From Rachycentron canadum (Eukaryota > Chordata > Actinopteri > Carangiformes > Rachycentridae): DNA of 64,000 nucleotides. Location: assembly GCA_038496675.1 (NCBI GenBank), contig CM076669.1:5136526-5200525 (forward strand), written 5' to 3'. Positions 12,076-26,200 of the stretch are shown here, in pieces. Numbering within the stretch: the stretch's first letter is position 1; every line of letters begins with the position of its first letter. The notes beneath the pieces were generated by a model, which worked only from the letters and a program-made list of their open reading frames with translations, was not told where the DNA came from and searched no databases. A program made the translations under genes and the position numbers.

Positions 12076-15000
12076 CAATCCCTACACAGAGGTTCATTTT
12101 GATGTTTGTGGTTTCCAAATGGCGGAAATAGCTACCAAATGCTATCAGATCAGGGGCATATCTTTTTCAACTCAAAAATTCCTCTTCAACTCTCAGTCAG
12201 GTCATCTGCACTAAAGCTTGAGTGTTGTCCCTCACTTGTAGGTTGCTTTGGAAAAAAAAAAGAAAAGAAAAAAAAAAAGTGTTTGCCAATGTTCGGTTTC
12301 AATCTCCAAACTCTAGTTTCCCATGTTCTTTAAATAAAACAGCTGAACCAAAAGCCAGGAGACTATAACAAATAAACAAACTGTCTATTTCAGTTCAGTG
12401 TTATGGGACTCGTGGTCCAAGAACCACTGATGTATTAAGACTCTGTGGTTGTTCACTTGCAGAGGGATCTGTCTCACACTTGTAAAGAGGCAACTTCAGC
12501 TATGTCAGATAAGACAGGAATGCAGTGTGCTGCAGCGAGTCACAAGTGGCCATCAGCGTCCCTGGCATTAATCTGAAGCCTATTGGTGTAGCTGAAAATA
12601 AAGCTGACAGATGCTAATCCATGGACGTCAACCTTGATCCAGATAACAGATGCGCCATGACCAAAACTCAAAGCATTCAAACCTGACGGCCTGTCAAGCC
12701 ATGTTGTCTCAGAGACGGGCAATTTCCACAAGACCCACTTATGTGGCTTTCCCAATTCGATTACCTTGTCACTGCCTCTGGTTTATCTGCTGATGAAGAG
12801 ATTAATTGTGAAATAATGCAATACATGACTGTCAATTTGTCGTCTTTTATTATTTCACCTCAATGACCCCTCTAAAAGAGCATCTACACCGTTTTCAAAT
12901 CAACTAATACCGTTAGTTTAAGGCTTAAATTTATGCAAAACCTTTAAAAAAAACAAAAAAACAAAAAAAAACAAAAACATTGGAGGCCACTATTCAGCTT
13001 CTTTCCAGAGTAAAATTATAATAAGCTTCCACCCGCTGAATCTCCACTATATTTCACAGCCACTGTCATCAATTATACATGTTGTATATTAAATACTCCC
13101 GCTTCACTATCTGCCCTCCTCTTATTTGCATTGCCTCGAGAGGCTGTCCCGCCTGGAATAACCATCCATAATGGCAACTGCTTAGTTAAATGATGTTTGT
13201 GAAGTTTAAAAAAGATAAATAATGATCACAGGGTTTAATTTTCTGCGAGCAGGACCACACAGGAAGAGAGCTGCTGGCATGCTGTGAGAGGCATTTTGAT
13301 ACCGCTGCTCCTGGAGAACGCATGAACCATTTTGAAAGACAGGAGGCATCACATTTGATTTATTTTAGCCATCTGTCTTTCTTGGTGTAGATGCAAAGGA
13401 TTGATAGCATTGACAAGCACTGTTCTGAGCACTGCAGCAGGAACAATGCAAGACTGCAAAACACATTGTGTTTTGCCCACTGCAGGCGTCACACCATTTC
13501 TGCCCCATCTAATAAAGCCATGTGTTTAAAATAATTGACCAAAACACATGTTAAGACAGTGATGCACATCCAAACAAAGCCACCGTTGTGAAATTACTAT
13601 GGAAAAGTGAAAGAAATGCTGTTTGAAAGGATGTTTGAAGGTAAGAGGTGTCAGCTGTGTAATTAGCCCTTCTTATTCTGTCCTCCCCTTGCTTTCAATA
13701 TCTCACTCCCTTGTGCTCTGACTGACAGCTTTATATTTCAGGGGAAGCATGCCACTGGACTCTTGTGCTAAAAGAAAAATCACTCTCACCACCATTAAAT
13801 GTGTGGCTAATTGATGTTTCACATTTGCTGGAGCAACAACAGTCCACCTAACCTAACATCTCATCAAAACATTGTGCCTAGAACCAATCAAATCCTTCCC
13901 ACTGAGCATTCATTGGCAGCCCTGCCACTGATGTTGGCTATTTTGTTGACATTACAGCAAAGGGGAAATCAGCCCAAGGGAAGTTGCTGTCATTTCTGAT
14001 TCTGTTAATTGGGAAATTTTGATGTTATGTCGCTTGTAGCCACAGTCCATTAAAAAGGCCAATCTCTGACCCATTTTTAGGTTATGCTGCGTATCTGTTG
14101 AAGTGGATGCACCATTAATACATAGCTCTGCTACAGCAGTTGGTCCTTCAAACCTTTGTCCGTGTATTCAACCTTCCCGTTTCCAAGTATTTTGCCTTCA
14201 TTTCCATTTTGCCTTAAGGCCTCCTTCCATATGTATCTACATCAGTGTGATGATCAATTGTTGTTTATGTGCCCAGTCAATTACCATTGATGGTGATTCT
14301 GTGGCTAGTTACCCCAACACTTGGCTACACTGATCAAATATATTGTAAACATTGTACCTGATCAAACATAACACTAATTAATAGCGAATTTTATAGCTCA
14401 ACATGTACAGGCACCTACAGGCACAGTGCTGGTATAAATGACTGGCAGCTGGCTTAATGAAACTGATGACTAGATGAAAACAGGAGCTGTGTAATTGATT
14501 TTAATTGAACTAAAATACAGCAGTTTGCAAAAAAAAAAAATGTGTCCACGTCTTAATCCATTTGATGAGAGCTCATTTAGTTTGATTTGATCAAACCCTT
14601 GAATAACTACAGTATAAACTCGGTTATGAGGATCCAAATGAACCAATTCAAGACATGCATGTTAACAGTTGTGACACACACACACATACACACACTTTAG
14701 TGGTACCATAGTAATTTAGAGAATTATGCCCATATTCACCCAAATTATGTTAATAGGCCAAGTTAATGTGTCAGTCACTGAGTGTTTCAGTGCCTTTCAG
14801 CTCCCACTGAATTAATTTTTTGGCAGCTCTGCTCCAAAACAAGATTATGCCACATTACTAGGCATGATATACTAATACACACCGACAACCCAACAACTTG
14901 CAGCACATGTAGCTACACCAGGATTTGTGTATGGTTAGTGCGTTTTTTTTTCTGTCCTGCATCACAGCTAACCCGAAACCTTTTGCAACCAAGTTACAAA

Positions 15001-15950
15001 ATGCTAAGGGATTATTATGAGCTTTGAGCTTCAGTGTGCAAAAGTATTTACCGCAAATCAGCAAAGATGAGGTGTTTAGCCTTGGTCAAGATCGTGTCTG
15101 ACCACTTGTCTGTCGGCTTGATGACACAGTATTCACATGTTAGTCTGTAGCTTTGGTGGAGTCATCCTCACCTCAGGCAGAGAGGCAGCATCCAGAGAAT
15201 TCAGCCAATTTGGAAAAAAGATGTCTCCGCTGCCAGATTTAGCAAATACATTTTCACCATTGCTTTTATGGCCACATTCACTTAACAGTCAACAACTGGC
15301 ATACATCCCTCAATTTCTTTTTTTCATGCAAATTGGAGAATTTAGGCATTTACACAGTCTGACAGATTGATAATTAACACTAAATCCTGCTTCATTTTTT
15401 ATTAAGTAAGTAAAAATAGCATCTCTCTGCTTTAATTTGTTTAGATTGGAGTTTTCACTGATGGTAATGCTGCCTGTGGGCATAAGAACTTAATTGGTAG
15501 GTGATAAGTTTACACACTGATAACTGAACAGCAAGAACATGGGCTTTGTTTGCTGTGCTCCTATGTTTGTTGGTATTGTTTTGTTCCCTCAGCGTAATTT
15601 CCCCTTATCTTGATTGGAAATGTGCAAGTTAATGAAGCTGGTGTGGATGTATTGAAGGGATTATTTGCCGACAAACGGGGAATAAACAGTGCAGCATAAT
15701 CAGCTAACAGGTAACAATCATTAAGTCGTTCAGAGCTAGTAAACAGACAGAGACACAGACTGTAAATGACACTATACAATAGATCAGCAAGGGGAGAGTG
15801 CCCAGTACCTGAAGCATGGCACACACCAATTACAATCACTGCATGCACTGCAGCTGCTTTAGTTTTAATCTTGGCCCACCTTAGGTTTTACATATCATTT
15901 TGCTCTTAATATCAGATATTTATCTATTATTACTTTTTCTGATGAATTAT
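12076..15950. other. Intronic sequence without a recognisable gene
   Basis: Contains A-rich simple sequence at 12250-12279 and 12944-12977, and short CA runs near 14679-14696. Nothing gene-like is seen on either strand. Confidence 0.6.
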
Positions 15951-16283
15951 TTAAAGGGCCCATATTCTATAAAGTGAGATTGCTTCAGCTTTTTAGATTA
16001 CAAAGCATCTTTAGGTTCTTTAATATTGTGAAAGTATCAACATGCTCAGGCCACTGTCCACTTAAAGAGTAATTGGGACCTCTGTAACTTTGTGATGTCA
16101 CAACAAACAGTTCCCACCCTCAGCCATGAGCCAAGCCCAGTGTTTACCTAAAAATGTATACATTTTTATTCAATCAAAAAAGAGGAGATGTAAAACTACG
16201 GTGAGATGTTCTTTTTGCATTTAATTCCACAATTATATCTCATGGATATCAACACTTAAGAGTGTAAAACATGGGGACCTTAA
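15951..16283 (+). mobile_element. TTAA-flanked MITE, copy 1
   Basis: Begins TTAAAGGGCCCATATT and ends with the inverted form (RC reads TTAAGGTCCCCATGT). Both ends lie in TTAA, the target site used by piggyBac- and Kolobok-type transposases. Interior blocks AAAGTGAG, GATTACAAAGCA, TAGGTTCT and AGAGGAGATGTAAAA recur in the same order in the reverse complement of 51123-51502, so both are copies of one non-autonomous family. No transposase is encoded. The interior also holds TTGTGATGTCACAA, an imperfect palindrome with a CRE-like core. Confidence 0.75.
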
Positions 16284-19128
16284 AAGCAAGGACAAGTTAT
16301 TCGCATCTAGTTATGGTTATAATGGGAAAATATTTTTTAATTAAGAAATAGATGCCAAGTATTGTGGAAAAGGAAGCTCTGCTGCATGGCAAATTGAGAT
16401 CAGAAACCTCTGAAATAATAATAGATGCCAAAAAATATTCGTTTTACTTAATGGGGGTAAATCTGACCTCAAAAATCCAAAGGCAGCCTGTTCAAACTTT
16501 GCCTCTAACAGAGATTGAGCACAGCTTTTGGGCATTTGAGTGCCTACGCAAGTGTGACAGCGATGATGAAAAATTCAGATTAATTCCAATGGATTCATCC
16601 CACATGTCTGCTCAAACTTTGTCATGGTCTATAATTTACAAGAAAAAAAAAAAAAAGAAAAGGCAGATTTTGATCCCCTTTGTTGTAATTTGATTCAGAT
16701 GACTGCGGGTTACACAAAAAAAGGATAATTGACCGGAGTGAAAGGGTGAGAACATTCTTGTCTCTGGCGAATAGATTTGAATCTGTCTCAGCCATTCTCA
16801 GTCATCATTATGCTGCAATCATAGTGTCAGTCAGCCCAAGAAGGTGAAGAGCAGAAGAAGCCACAGTTCATTATGAAAAAAAAAGGGAAGAAATATGCAA
16901 TGTGCTGCGCAGTTACGTGAGAAATCCCGTTTCCTGCACTTGTTTACGACTGTAGCATTTCCTCCACGCTGATCGCAATGAAAATCTCGCCCATTTTCGT
17001 GTGACTCACTCTTTTAATCTTGTTTCATTTTCATTTACAGCATGTTCACCCATACACTGCGTCAATAAACTGCATAATCGGCATATAGACTCCCAATAGG
17101 CAATAAGAGAGCTTCAGACAGCACACTTTTTTTTTTCCCCTTCCAATTCTTTGTTTGGTTTATGGAGGGAAAACAAAGTTGTTTGCAACAAAGGAAATAA
17201 TCAAATTCTCAGAAAGTCAGGACTGCACTGTGTTTAGTTTGTTGAAAATAATATTTCACCCCATTATAACTTTCACATCAATGGATTTTAATTATTTGTA
17301 TTTTCCTTTTAGCCTTGCTTTTGCAAGTCCATTATAATAAAAAGTAAATGTGCATTTAAAATGGGTCAAAGTTTTCTTGACTGAATGCTGAGTTCAATTC
17401 ATGTAAAACTGGCAGACAGACAAGTTTATTGGCATTAACTTATTATGAAGTAAATGATGCTTGCACGATGTAATGGCATTCAGATTGGTTCCCTGTGAGC
17501 CTCGCTTTCACACAGCAATGCTGTGTGTCACCAGGTAAATAAAGGCAGGATTTATGACACAAAGGATGCGTCTCATTGGAAGAGGATAGTGCATTGGTTT
17601 CTCCCAGTAGCCATCAGTAGATCTCCCCAAGTTATGAAAATGGCGTAGCATTAAGTGTATTAACTGAATAAACTTAAAATAAAATTCCGTTAATACATTT
17701 TTTTTTTTTGGCCAGTCTTCATGTCAGCTACCTTCCATACAACATCCAGAAGCATTGAGGGCTTTTCTTGCCTATTTTTATCCTGTAACCTTCACAGTTT
17801 CTATAGCCTTTTTCTATCCATTCAACTGAAATGTCAACCTAGAATATTGTGTCCACTTTGGACTCAAAGAGATTTCCGATTGAGGCTCACAACTGACGGA
17901 GCCAAGTGGGCCTAAGCTATAAGTTTCACAAGGGATTGTGAGGTCTGGATATGGTTTTCTGCTGAAAACATACAGAGAAATCAGAGGCCCTAAAGAGGAA
18001 GCACAGCAAGCTTTGAACACCTTGTGTCAGGTATTTTCAGTTGAGTGCATCTCGCTAAACCAGCTGTCACAGAGGCTGAAGAAATGTCCCACAGTCACAC
18101 ATGGTTTATAATAACTCTGACCCCACCCACCATCTCACAGCTGAAGGCACTTACTCGTTCGTCTCCCAATTAGAAGATACAGGCTACAGAGATATAGTGG
18201 TCAAGAACAGGAAGTTAAATATTTGGTGTGATTAAGTGATGAATTATGCAATGATTAAAAAAAAAAAAAGAAAACATAATTTAGAGTTTATTGCCCTCAC
18301 GACACAAGAATTTAAAAATTTCTTTAGATAGCCGCCATCCACCAAATTGCTGATCTATCAAAAAGACGAACGTGTTGCTGTCTGAGAGCTGAGTCACATT
18401 TGCAATGGACATTTTCCTAAAGGACTCATTTAAGCACTGAATAAGGTCAGATTTAATGGCAGAAACGACTTAGTTGTGAATTATCATAGTGAAAAGAAAT
18501 AGGTCTCTAAATTATTCTGTGACCTTTGATAAAAGTAACAAAACTTCAGAGACCATTACCCAAACTAATGCTAACCCATCACCAGATGAAACTGCTTCTC
18601 AATATTTTGCTTCACAAACAGAATGAAAATTGTATCCCATTAAAACCTACTCATTAACCTGATGGATCATTCTTCTATAAAAGCCTAAAATTAAATGTTG
18701 AAGGGGTAATCTAGCAAAGTAGTATTGGACTTCCTTGGTTTGTTGATGAGCTCACAAAAGAATCACATTTAAAATTTTGTCAAAATTGATATTGAATTGT
18801 CTTGGAGCTACTATCATCAAACTCAACAAAATGGTGGATCCTAACAAACCTGATGTTGCTAAATATTATCTTAAAACACACATGTAGACAGTGCACAGGT
18901 TGTGACACTTAAATCTATTGAATAATTTTAAAGTGTTTTCAAACTGTAAATATTAAATGATGTAAACCTGCTCAACAAAGAATAATTTGAAACTTTGAAA
19001 GAACATCCACACCAGACAATTAACAGATCCAAATAAAAGCAATAAAGACCTACATTTTTTCTCTGTGGAAGTGATGTGAACACAATAACACACTAAATAA
19101 TAAGGACATAAGAAAATAAATAAGTAGT
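16284..19128. other. Intronic sequence without a recognisable gene
   Basis: Short A and T homopolymers only (for example near 16641-16655, 17700 and 18256). I see no coding or RNA gene and no intact element. Confidence 0.6.
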
Positions 19129-19430
19129 TTGTCATTTTGGGAAATAGATTTATTAGATTTTTTTGCCTGCCAAAAGTTACCTCATGTCTGTCCAGTGGCT
19201 AAATATTTTAAGCACATTTTATTTATTATTTTAAGGACATTGCCTTTGATTATCTTAGCCGGGCATAGCTTAGCTAGGACCAGTTGCCAGGCAACCAGCA
19301 GAAACTCCTGGAAAATTATTATTAATATTGTTTTAGCCATGAAGTCCAGCAAATTGTCTGTTGTTCTATACTGGAGTATTTGTGCAGATTAAACAGGTAA
19401 AATAGAGTGTGAGTTTCCGAAGTGCTGGCT
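19129..19430 (+). repeat. Dispersed fish repeat, diverged copy A
   Basis: Starts CATTTTGGGAAATAGATT, then carries CATGTCTGTCCA, a TTAGC..GGCATAGCTTAGCTAGGACCAG block, GTTGCCAGGCAACCAGC and, near the end, GATTAAACAGGTAAAAT. This series is characteristic of a high-copy interspersed repeat I recognise from percomorph fish genomes. I do not assign a repeat-library name. It is diverged and non-coding. Confidence 0.6.
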
Positions 19431-20248
19431 AGCTAGAATAATCTTTATGCTACTGTATTTTGACTGGGTGCAGTTTAAAAAAAAAAAAAACAAATAGATG
19501 TAAAACAGGTAACAATTTTCTTTCCGAATTCTCTACAACAAAGGGCTAAAGACATTCCCCAAAATGCCAAAAATGTTTCTGTAAATCAAAAACACAGCCG
19601 TATTTAATTTAAACTATTGTAGCTTTTTTGGATTTAATTACTGCCGGGGTAAGCCATTTGGCAGTACCTCTAACCAAACATGAGGAAAGCATAATCCATT
19701 ATCATCTGTGCTGCAAATCTGTAACTTTATAAGCCTGTTTCCTGAATGAAATTTGCTGCTCGTGTATCTTGTGGACTTGTACCTTCTCTAAGATCTGTAG
19801 GTAGCTTGTACCATCTAATTGGATCATCAAACGACTTGAGTGCCTGCAGCTGTATGACGGTGGGTGTGGTCATATAAATTTAGACTCCAGGACTCCAGAC
19901 ATTAGTGCACACACACTGAGATGTATTTGCAGACTGAAGAGGGCTTAAAGTGGAAGCGTTTGTGCTCTTTAAACTCCTGCCCTTTTTTTTTGTTTCCCCA
20001 ATAATAATTAAAAAAAAAAATACGTGAAGTACATTTAGAGAGTAGCCTAAACATGGAAGAACATATATAACATATACGTGTGTGTGTGTGTGTGAATAAA
20101 CTGAGGTTTGAGTTAAAATCCAGTCAAGCCACTGCTATTTGTTTATTCTCTTCTGAAACCTGTGCTTACCTTGTTCATACCTCTCTATGGAGTGAGAGTC
20201 TACCAAAAAAGACATTTAATTTGAGGAGGATAATGGGGGTTTAACAGC

Positions 20249-20279
<31 letters not shown>

Positions 20280-23200
20280 GCCTTCCTATGTTGTCTTTGC
20301 TTGGTTTAATGCTTTTGATTTGTTTGTTTATTCTCTCTCTGTGTCTCTGTGTGATTTCCCTTGGCTCCCCTGTGGAGCAGTGCTAAATGAAGTGTAGTCT
20401 ACACACATGCATACACCCAAAGTGGCACTCTTGTCTCCCAGCGAGGGGGGAGGGGGGTGGTATCCATCACTGCAGGTTTCGTCCCAGAGGACATGATTGA
20501 TTTTAAGTTAGGCCAGGATCACATTATAAATTTCACAGCTGAGTTGTATTATTTTGTCTTCTCGATTTTTAAAGTCGGAAGATGGCGTATTTTTAAAATG
20601 TGGCCCAACCCGTCATCTAACCAGTACTGTTCAGGGCGTTCACACATGGTAATGCAAATGTGATGCTTTGAATCATTTCATTTCATTTCATTTTGAACAG
20701 TTTCATCTCAACTGAATTTAGAACTAAACAACCCTGATCGCACACTGTTGCTTCAGTGTTTTTAGATCGCTAAACGTAGTATCTGACTGGCCAGCTTTTT
20801 GACTCTGATCTGCAAATGGGCCAGTGTAGGCCAATAACTTGCAGCTGGCATGTTGGCTAATTAATCTGATCAAGAGATGTTCCAAACTAAGCCAAAACTA
20901 AAAGTTGCAAAGGGGATCACTTTCAGTAAAATGGTTTGGTTTTAAAGTGTAAAATGGGTTTCTTAAAAGTTTCCCTTTAAGAAATTTCCAAACTTGAAGT
21001 TCTTATGTTTTGTACTGTAGCACTGCATCAACAAAGGCAGTGAGGAGGATGCAATCAAAACAATTTTAAATATGCAAATGTTAAGAGGAATAAAATGCCC
21101 TTATGCTTAATACACATTCCATAGGGCATCTATTAAAGATATGAACTAACTTTGGCTGCTGAAAAGGGAATGTACTATTAGATCTACCCAAATATGAAAT
21201 CAGTGTTCTAACTATATCAGTCTATTTACTATTAACAACAATTCTTATGCAAGTTATTTAGTTGTTTAGTTAGATACAGCTGGAGCTCTGGCTTCAGCTT
21301 GTTACTCCTACTCCAGTTGCAGACAGTTGCCTGTCAGTGTTAGTAGTGCCTCGTGAAATGGGTCAATTTTCAAGAACTCTTCACATGACCATAAACCTCT
21401 TACAGATGACATTTTAGAATACGCCAGCATTTGCGCATTGCCAATTTTCTTCAATTTAGCCTTTTTTAGATTCACGAACATCAAGAAAACAAAACATCTC
21501 TACTCGTCTGCTCCGTCTGACTGTCTATTCTGTCCCTCTCCTGCTCAGCTGTGTCCATCTCTTAATCAGATTAAAGACATTACATTTCAGGTTGTTGGCA
21601 TTAATCAGTGCAATAAAGGGTCTCTGAGAGCATTTCTACCCATTAAGCGTCATTAGGCTGCAGCTGAAAGAAGGGCTTTAGAGAATCTGCTTGATCACGG
21701 CTGCTCAGAGGAGGTGAGCGTTCATCTCTCAGGTGAGCCTATTGATCTGTTTACTCCCCTATGAGCTTGCAGGACTCGTAGGAGTTGGCCGCCACGCAAG
21801 AGCTAAAAGGCTTCTGTTCTGTTTTGCTCTGTTGCATAACAACTTCATTTCTGCTGCTTCTTCCTGGTTCTGGGAAGTAATACTGTTGCTGCTGGGGGTG
21901 GTGGGTGGTGTTGGTGCTCTGTTTAATAATGTTCCGCTTGTACATTTTAATACAGGGAAAACAAATGTTGAGGACTGCATTGCAAAAAAGAAGTTTCTCC
22001 TACATTCACATCAGTTTCATCTTTGCCATGCTGTGAGTGCATGGATGGGACTGTCAGGATTCAGCTGTTTTTTGTCAAGAGTGGATGAGTTATGTTGTTG
22101 AATCAGGGAGTACAAGATCAAACAGATGGGACCAACCTCTGCAAATTTGGATGCGCGGTCACTGTTTGAGGAGTGAATATTGTTTTTTGGTTTTTAATGT
22201 TTGTTTGTTTTTTTTTTACAGTTGAGGCAAACAGAATGGAAATGATAATTCTGTCTGGCAGTGACCCAGAGCTATGACTTTTGTCAAATCTATTGAGGGT
22301 GTTTGTGTGTTTCTTCTTGCAGTGATGGAGCACTGAGTGGTTTTAATCTGCAGGCCTCACGCTGTCATGCTTTCATGGCACTCTGGGCTTGATAAACCAC
22401 TGCTAAGCACTGTGAGCCCGCGATGGCAGGAAGCGTGCAGAGGCACTGCCAGGCGCCAGTCCAGCTGGACGGCCGCAGCTAGACTCCAGGGGCTGGCATC
22501 AGTATGCTGCACTCAGCGACGCCGCCTTTATGTGGCGGGACTCAGGGAGGGAGTGGCTTTGCCAATTTGATTTATAGCCCCAGATTAGCAGCTGCATCAG
22601 AGGCTGCAAGTTGTCATCCTCTTGTGCATATGGAAAGATTCTCTTAGGGAATGAGGAAGGTCTTGAGCACACTTGCGCGTTGAATTTCAACTAAGAGATG
22701 GCGTATGTACAGAACCTCTATTATGCACATCGTGCATGTGTGTGTTTGTGTGTCAATATGTATATGGAAATGAACAACCACATGGTCTATGAGCACTGGG
22801 CAGCTCTCTGCTCTCAGACAAAGTCATGAAAGGACCATTATCAATGACCCCTGCGGCAATAAAAGCAGTGGCTTTACGCGTGAGAGACTGGGGAGGCTGT
22901 AGTGAGCAGCCATACAGGCCAGACTTCAGTAATGGGTCAGTGCACACTCTTAGCATAGAGCTCCTCGAAGTCTTTTCCGCTGCCAGCTTCCGTCATCCAA
23001 GGATAGTTTTTCTCACTACAGATTTCGCTGATGTAATTGCCAGAATTTCAGCCCGTGCATATTTTTCTTTTCGGTTGCTAAGGTTTGAGGCAAATTGGTA
23101 CAGTTGTATGGTTTGAAATAAAGTTGTAGAGACTGTTTAAATATTTTGAGACAGTAATAAAATTTTAGATTCCCTTTTTGAAAAAGCTGATGTTAGAAAT

Positions 23201-26200
23201 TCAAAAAGCTGAAAATGACCCTACACTTAGAAGCACATTTAGGCTGTATCAAAGCCAGTCTGTAATAAAAATAATGTAGCACATGTAGGTAGAGAAATAT
23301 GTATTTAATCTTCCATTTTTACCACCAATTCCAACAGATTGGTGATAATGTTTAATTAACCTCTTTAACTTTGCTAATATATACAGCTGTTTTACACAAA
23401 CTTATGCTTTATTAAATCAAATGAAGTATTAGGCTTCTCTAGAGGGAATATTCCATTTCAGCTGCTGTGTCAAAATCCAAAAAATATATATATGGCTAAA
23501 AATGATTTTAAAGATGATTATTACTTCTAATAATACTTTACCCCCTTTGGCACCATTTTGTCACAGACAGAAGGCAATTTTACAGTCACATTCAGGACTC
23601 TAATTTGTAATTATGTGGTGGTTATGATACGATTCTGTCTGTGGCCTCCGATTCTCATTTGACAGCCAAAGAATGATTAAAGTCACCCATCAGCCTGTCA
23701 TGTGAATTATTCAGCGCGCAGACGGCTACACTTTGTCAAAAAAAAAGAAAAAAGAAAAAAGGAAAAGGCTTAAAGTTTTGCCTCTATTCAAACATCCCAG
23801 CCGGTTGACAGTGAAATATATAGTTACTGAACTACTGGTGACACAGACAGATGAGAAATATGCTGTACTCCAGCCCTGTCATCAACACCATACAACCAAT
23901 CTATTAGCTTATATTTATTGTGGGAGCACTGACAGATTTAGGATGAATGAGAGCACGCAACACGTCCTGGGTCACATCTGAAATCCCACTAAGTATCACC
24001 TCCAAATAAATACTGCAATGTTTAATGATTAAATACCAGAACAATTCATTCTGAAGCAAACAATAATTGCTATTGAAATAATGCTGATTAGATGCAATTA
24101 TTTCGAAAGAAATGACACAAAATCATGCTGGGGAAAATGAATGTATCTGAATTGAATGTTTGACCGTATTTTATGTCCTCCTCAGAATATTGATCATGCT
24201 GAAAATTCTCCCTCTCTTCTGGGCCTCGGATTGGCTGAGATGAATGGGACTGCGGGTTAATGGCTGTTTGAAACGGGAGTGATTTTCCATTACGCCAGAG
24301 TCAAACAGAAGGAGAGGAGGGTGTTTGAGAAATGACCAAAGTGGACAATGTTGATCAAATCTAATTAACTCAAAACACTTTGCTCCCTCAGCCATGGCTG
24401 TACCGGACAAACTCAAAAGACTTTCCTGAGCAACTAAAACACACACTCATCCAGGGAAACAAGGGCAGCTCCTGAGGCTCACGCTTTCGTATTGTCACTC
24501 GGTGGTGTTATGCCAGTAACGTGCAGGAATTATAATGTTAAATGTTCAAACCGACCTCTGGTTTGATTTTCTGCAATTCGCGAAATGTCTCAAACCTTGA
24601 GGGAAAGTATCTGATCACGTTGCATTCAGTGTATGCACATGCAGAGGGTAATTAAAGGAATAGTTTGACATGAAATGCTCTTGCTGAGAGTTACAAGAGA
24701 TTAATTCCAGGTTATGTCCACACATAAATACACTCATGTACACCGGGTATGCGAGATACAGTGTAAACAGGAAGCAGATTGTCTATTCTGCAGTTGATTA
24801 GTTGCGCAAATAACCATCAACAAGGAATTACAAAGGCAATTAAAATACAGACTTTAACTGCTCAACAGCTCCTAGCAAAGACAACAAGGTCAGTAACACT
24901 TGTAATCCGTTGTCCATGTTGCTTTCACCCCTGGTACTTGAGGCTGACGGGATCCAATCAGGGAATGACGGCGGGTCTTTCCAAAGAAACTGCCGTGGGC
25001 TAATTCTGCTTTATGACCTGCTAGTGCACAACCCCCCAGCTTCCCTGTAATCACCCTAATCTTCAAATTCTTTCAGGAGATTCAACTGAGAGATTTCATT
25101 TTCCAGCTCCACCAACATCCAGATCCCTGGGGGAATCCTGTTCCATCTTATGTCTTCATGGGTCTCAATCTCAATATTGTTGGTTGATCTCTCAATATTA
25201 AAATGCAGTATGAAGGAAGCACTGTTAATTTCTGCTACATTAACTGTCTCCTCTCTTTGCCAATTTAGATGTTGCTGCTATTGACACTATGGCAGCTCTA
25301 CTGGAAGTAATTTGCCATCATATAGATAACATTTGGCAATGAACAGTATGTGTAAAAGGCAACAAAAACAAAATAAAAGCTGGTCCAGAAACATGAGTAC
25401 TAGCTTTTAAAAGGTTAAAAAAAAAAAAAAAGTGCCAATGGCCTTTTACTGTGGATTTTTGGACTTTTTTACTGCCTTGTGTTCATCTCATAAAACACCT
25501 ATAAATTGTGACTCAAGCTGACAACACCCTCACACCAGATCAAGGTGAACTGACATTCAGTCAAAAGAGAGAAAATTAGTGCGGTAGAAAAGAGCCATGT
25601 CTGGCTTGGTGCCAGCCTAAGCATCTTACAAAAAGTTCTTGAACAATGTCCTGTTGCTACAATTCAGTAGCGGGATTACTTAATACGATTACCAGCCCCG
25701 CCAAATCAACCGTGGTGAATGTGGCCCATAATTACAGTGAGAAGATGAGGAAGGTGTATGACGGAGATTAGAAAAGGTGAACTCCAGTGAGCCATATGCA
25801 CTATGCTCCCCTGCCCAGCTCAAAGCACACTCGCTGGGTTTACAAGTAGAGTGCTGCTTAATTTGGCCTGAGTTCTTTACAATGCAGAGTGTGTTTCAGA
25901 AAGTTGAAACCGGGACTCAGGCTGGTTGGAAAGTAGCCACGCTTCTGCACCTCTAGAAAAGAGAGCGCCACCTGCATTTATCTTGAAATCTTGCACCCAC
26001 CCAAATATTCTCTATCCTTTTATTTTAATGACCTTTTAGCTCCATTTGGGTCCCCTCCATCTCCTGATGGAAAAGTGCTGTTTACCTGGCATGAACAAAT
26101 TCAAATTCCATTCACTTTACTATTGATAAACAAGCGGTAAAATGGCTACAAGGTGGTAAAGTAGAGAGAGCTAAGATTTAGACTTTAATTACTTTGGAAA

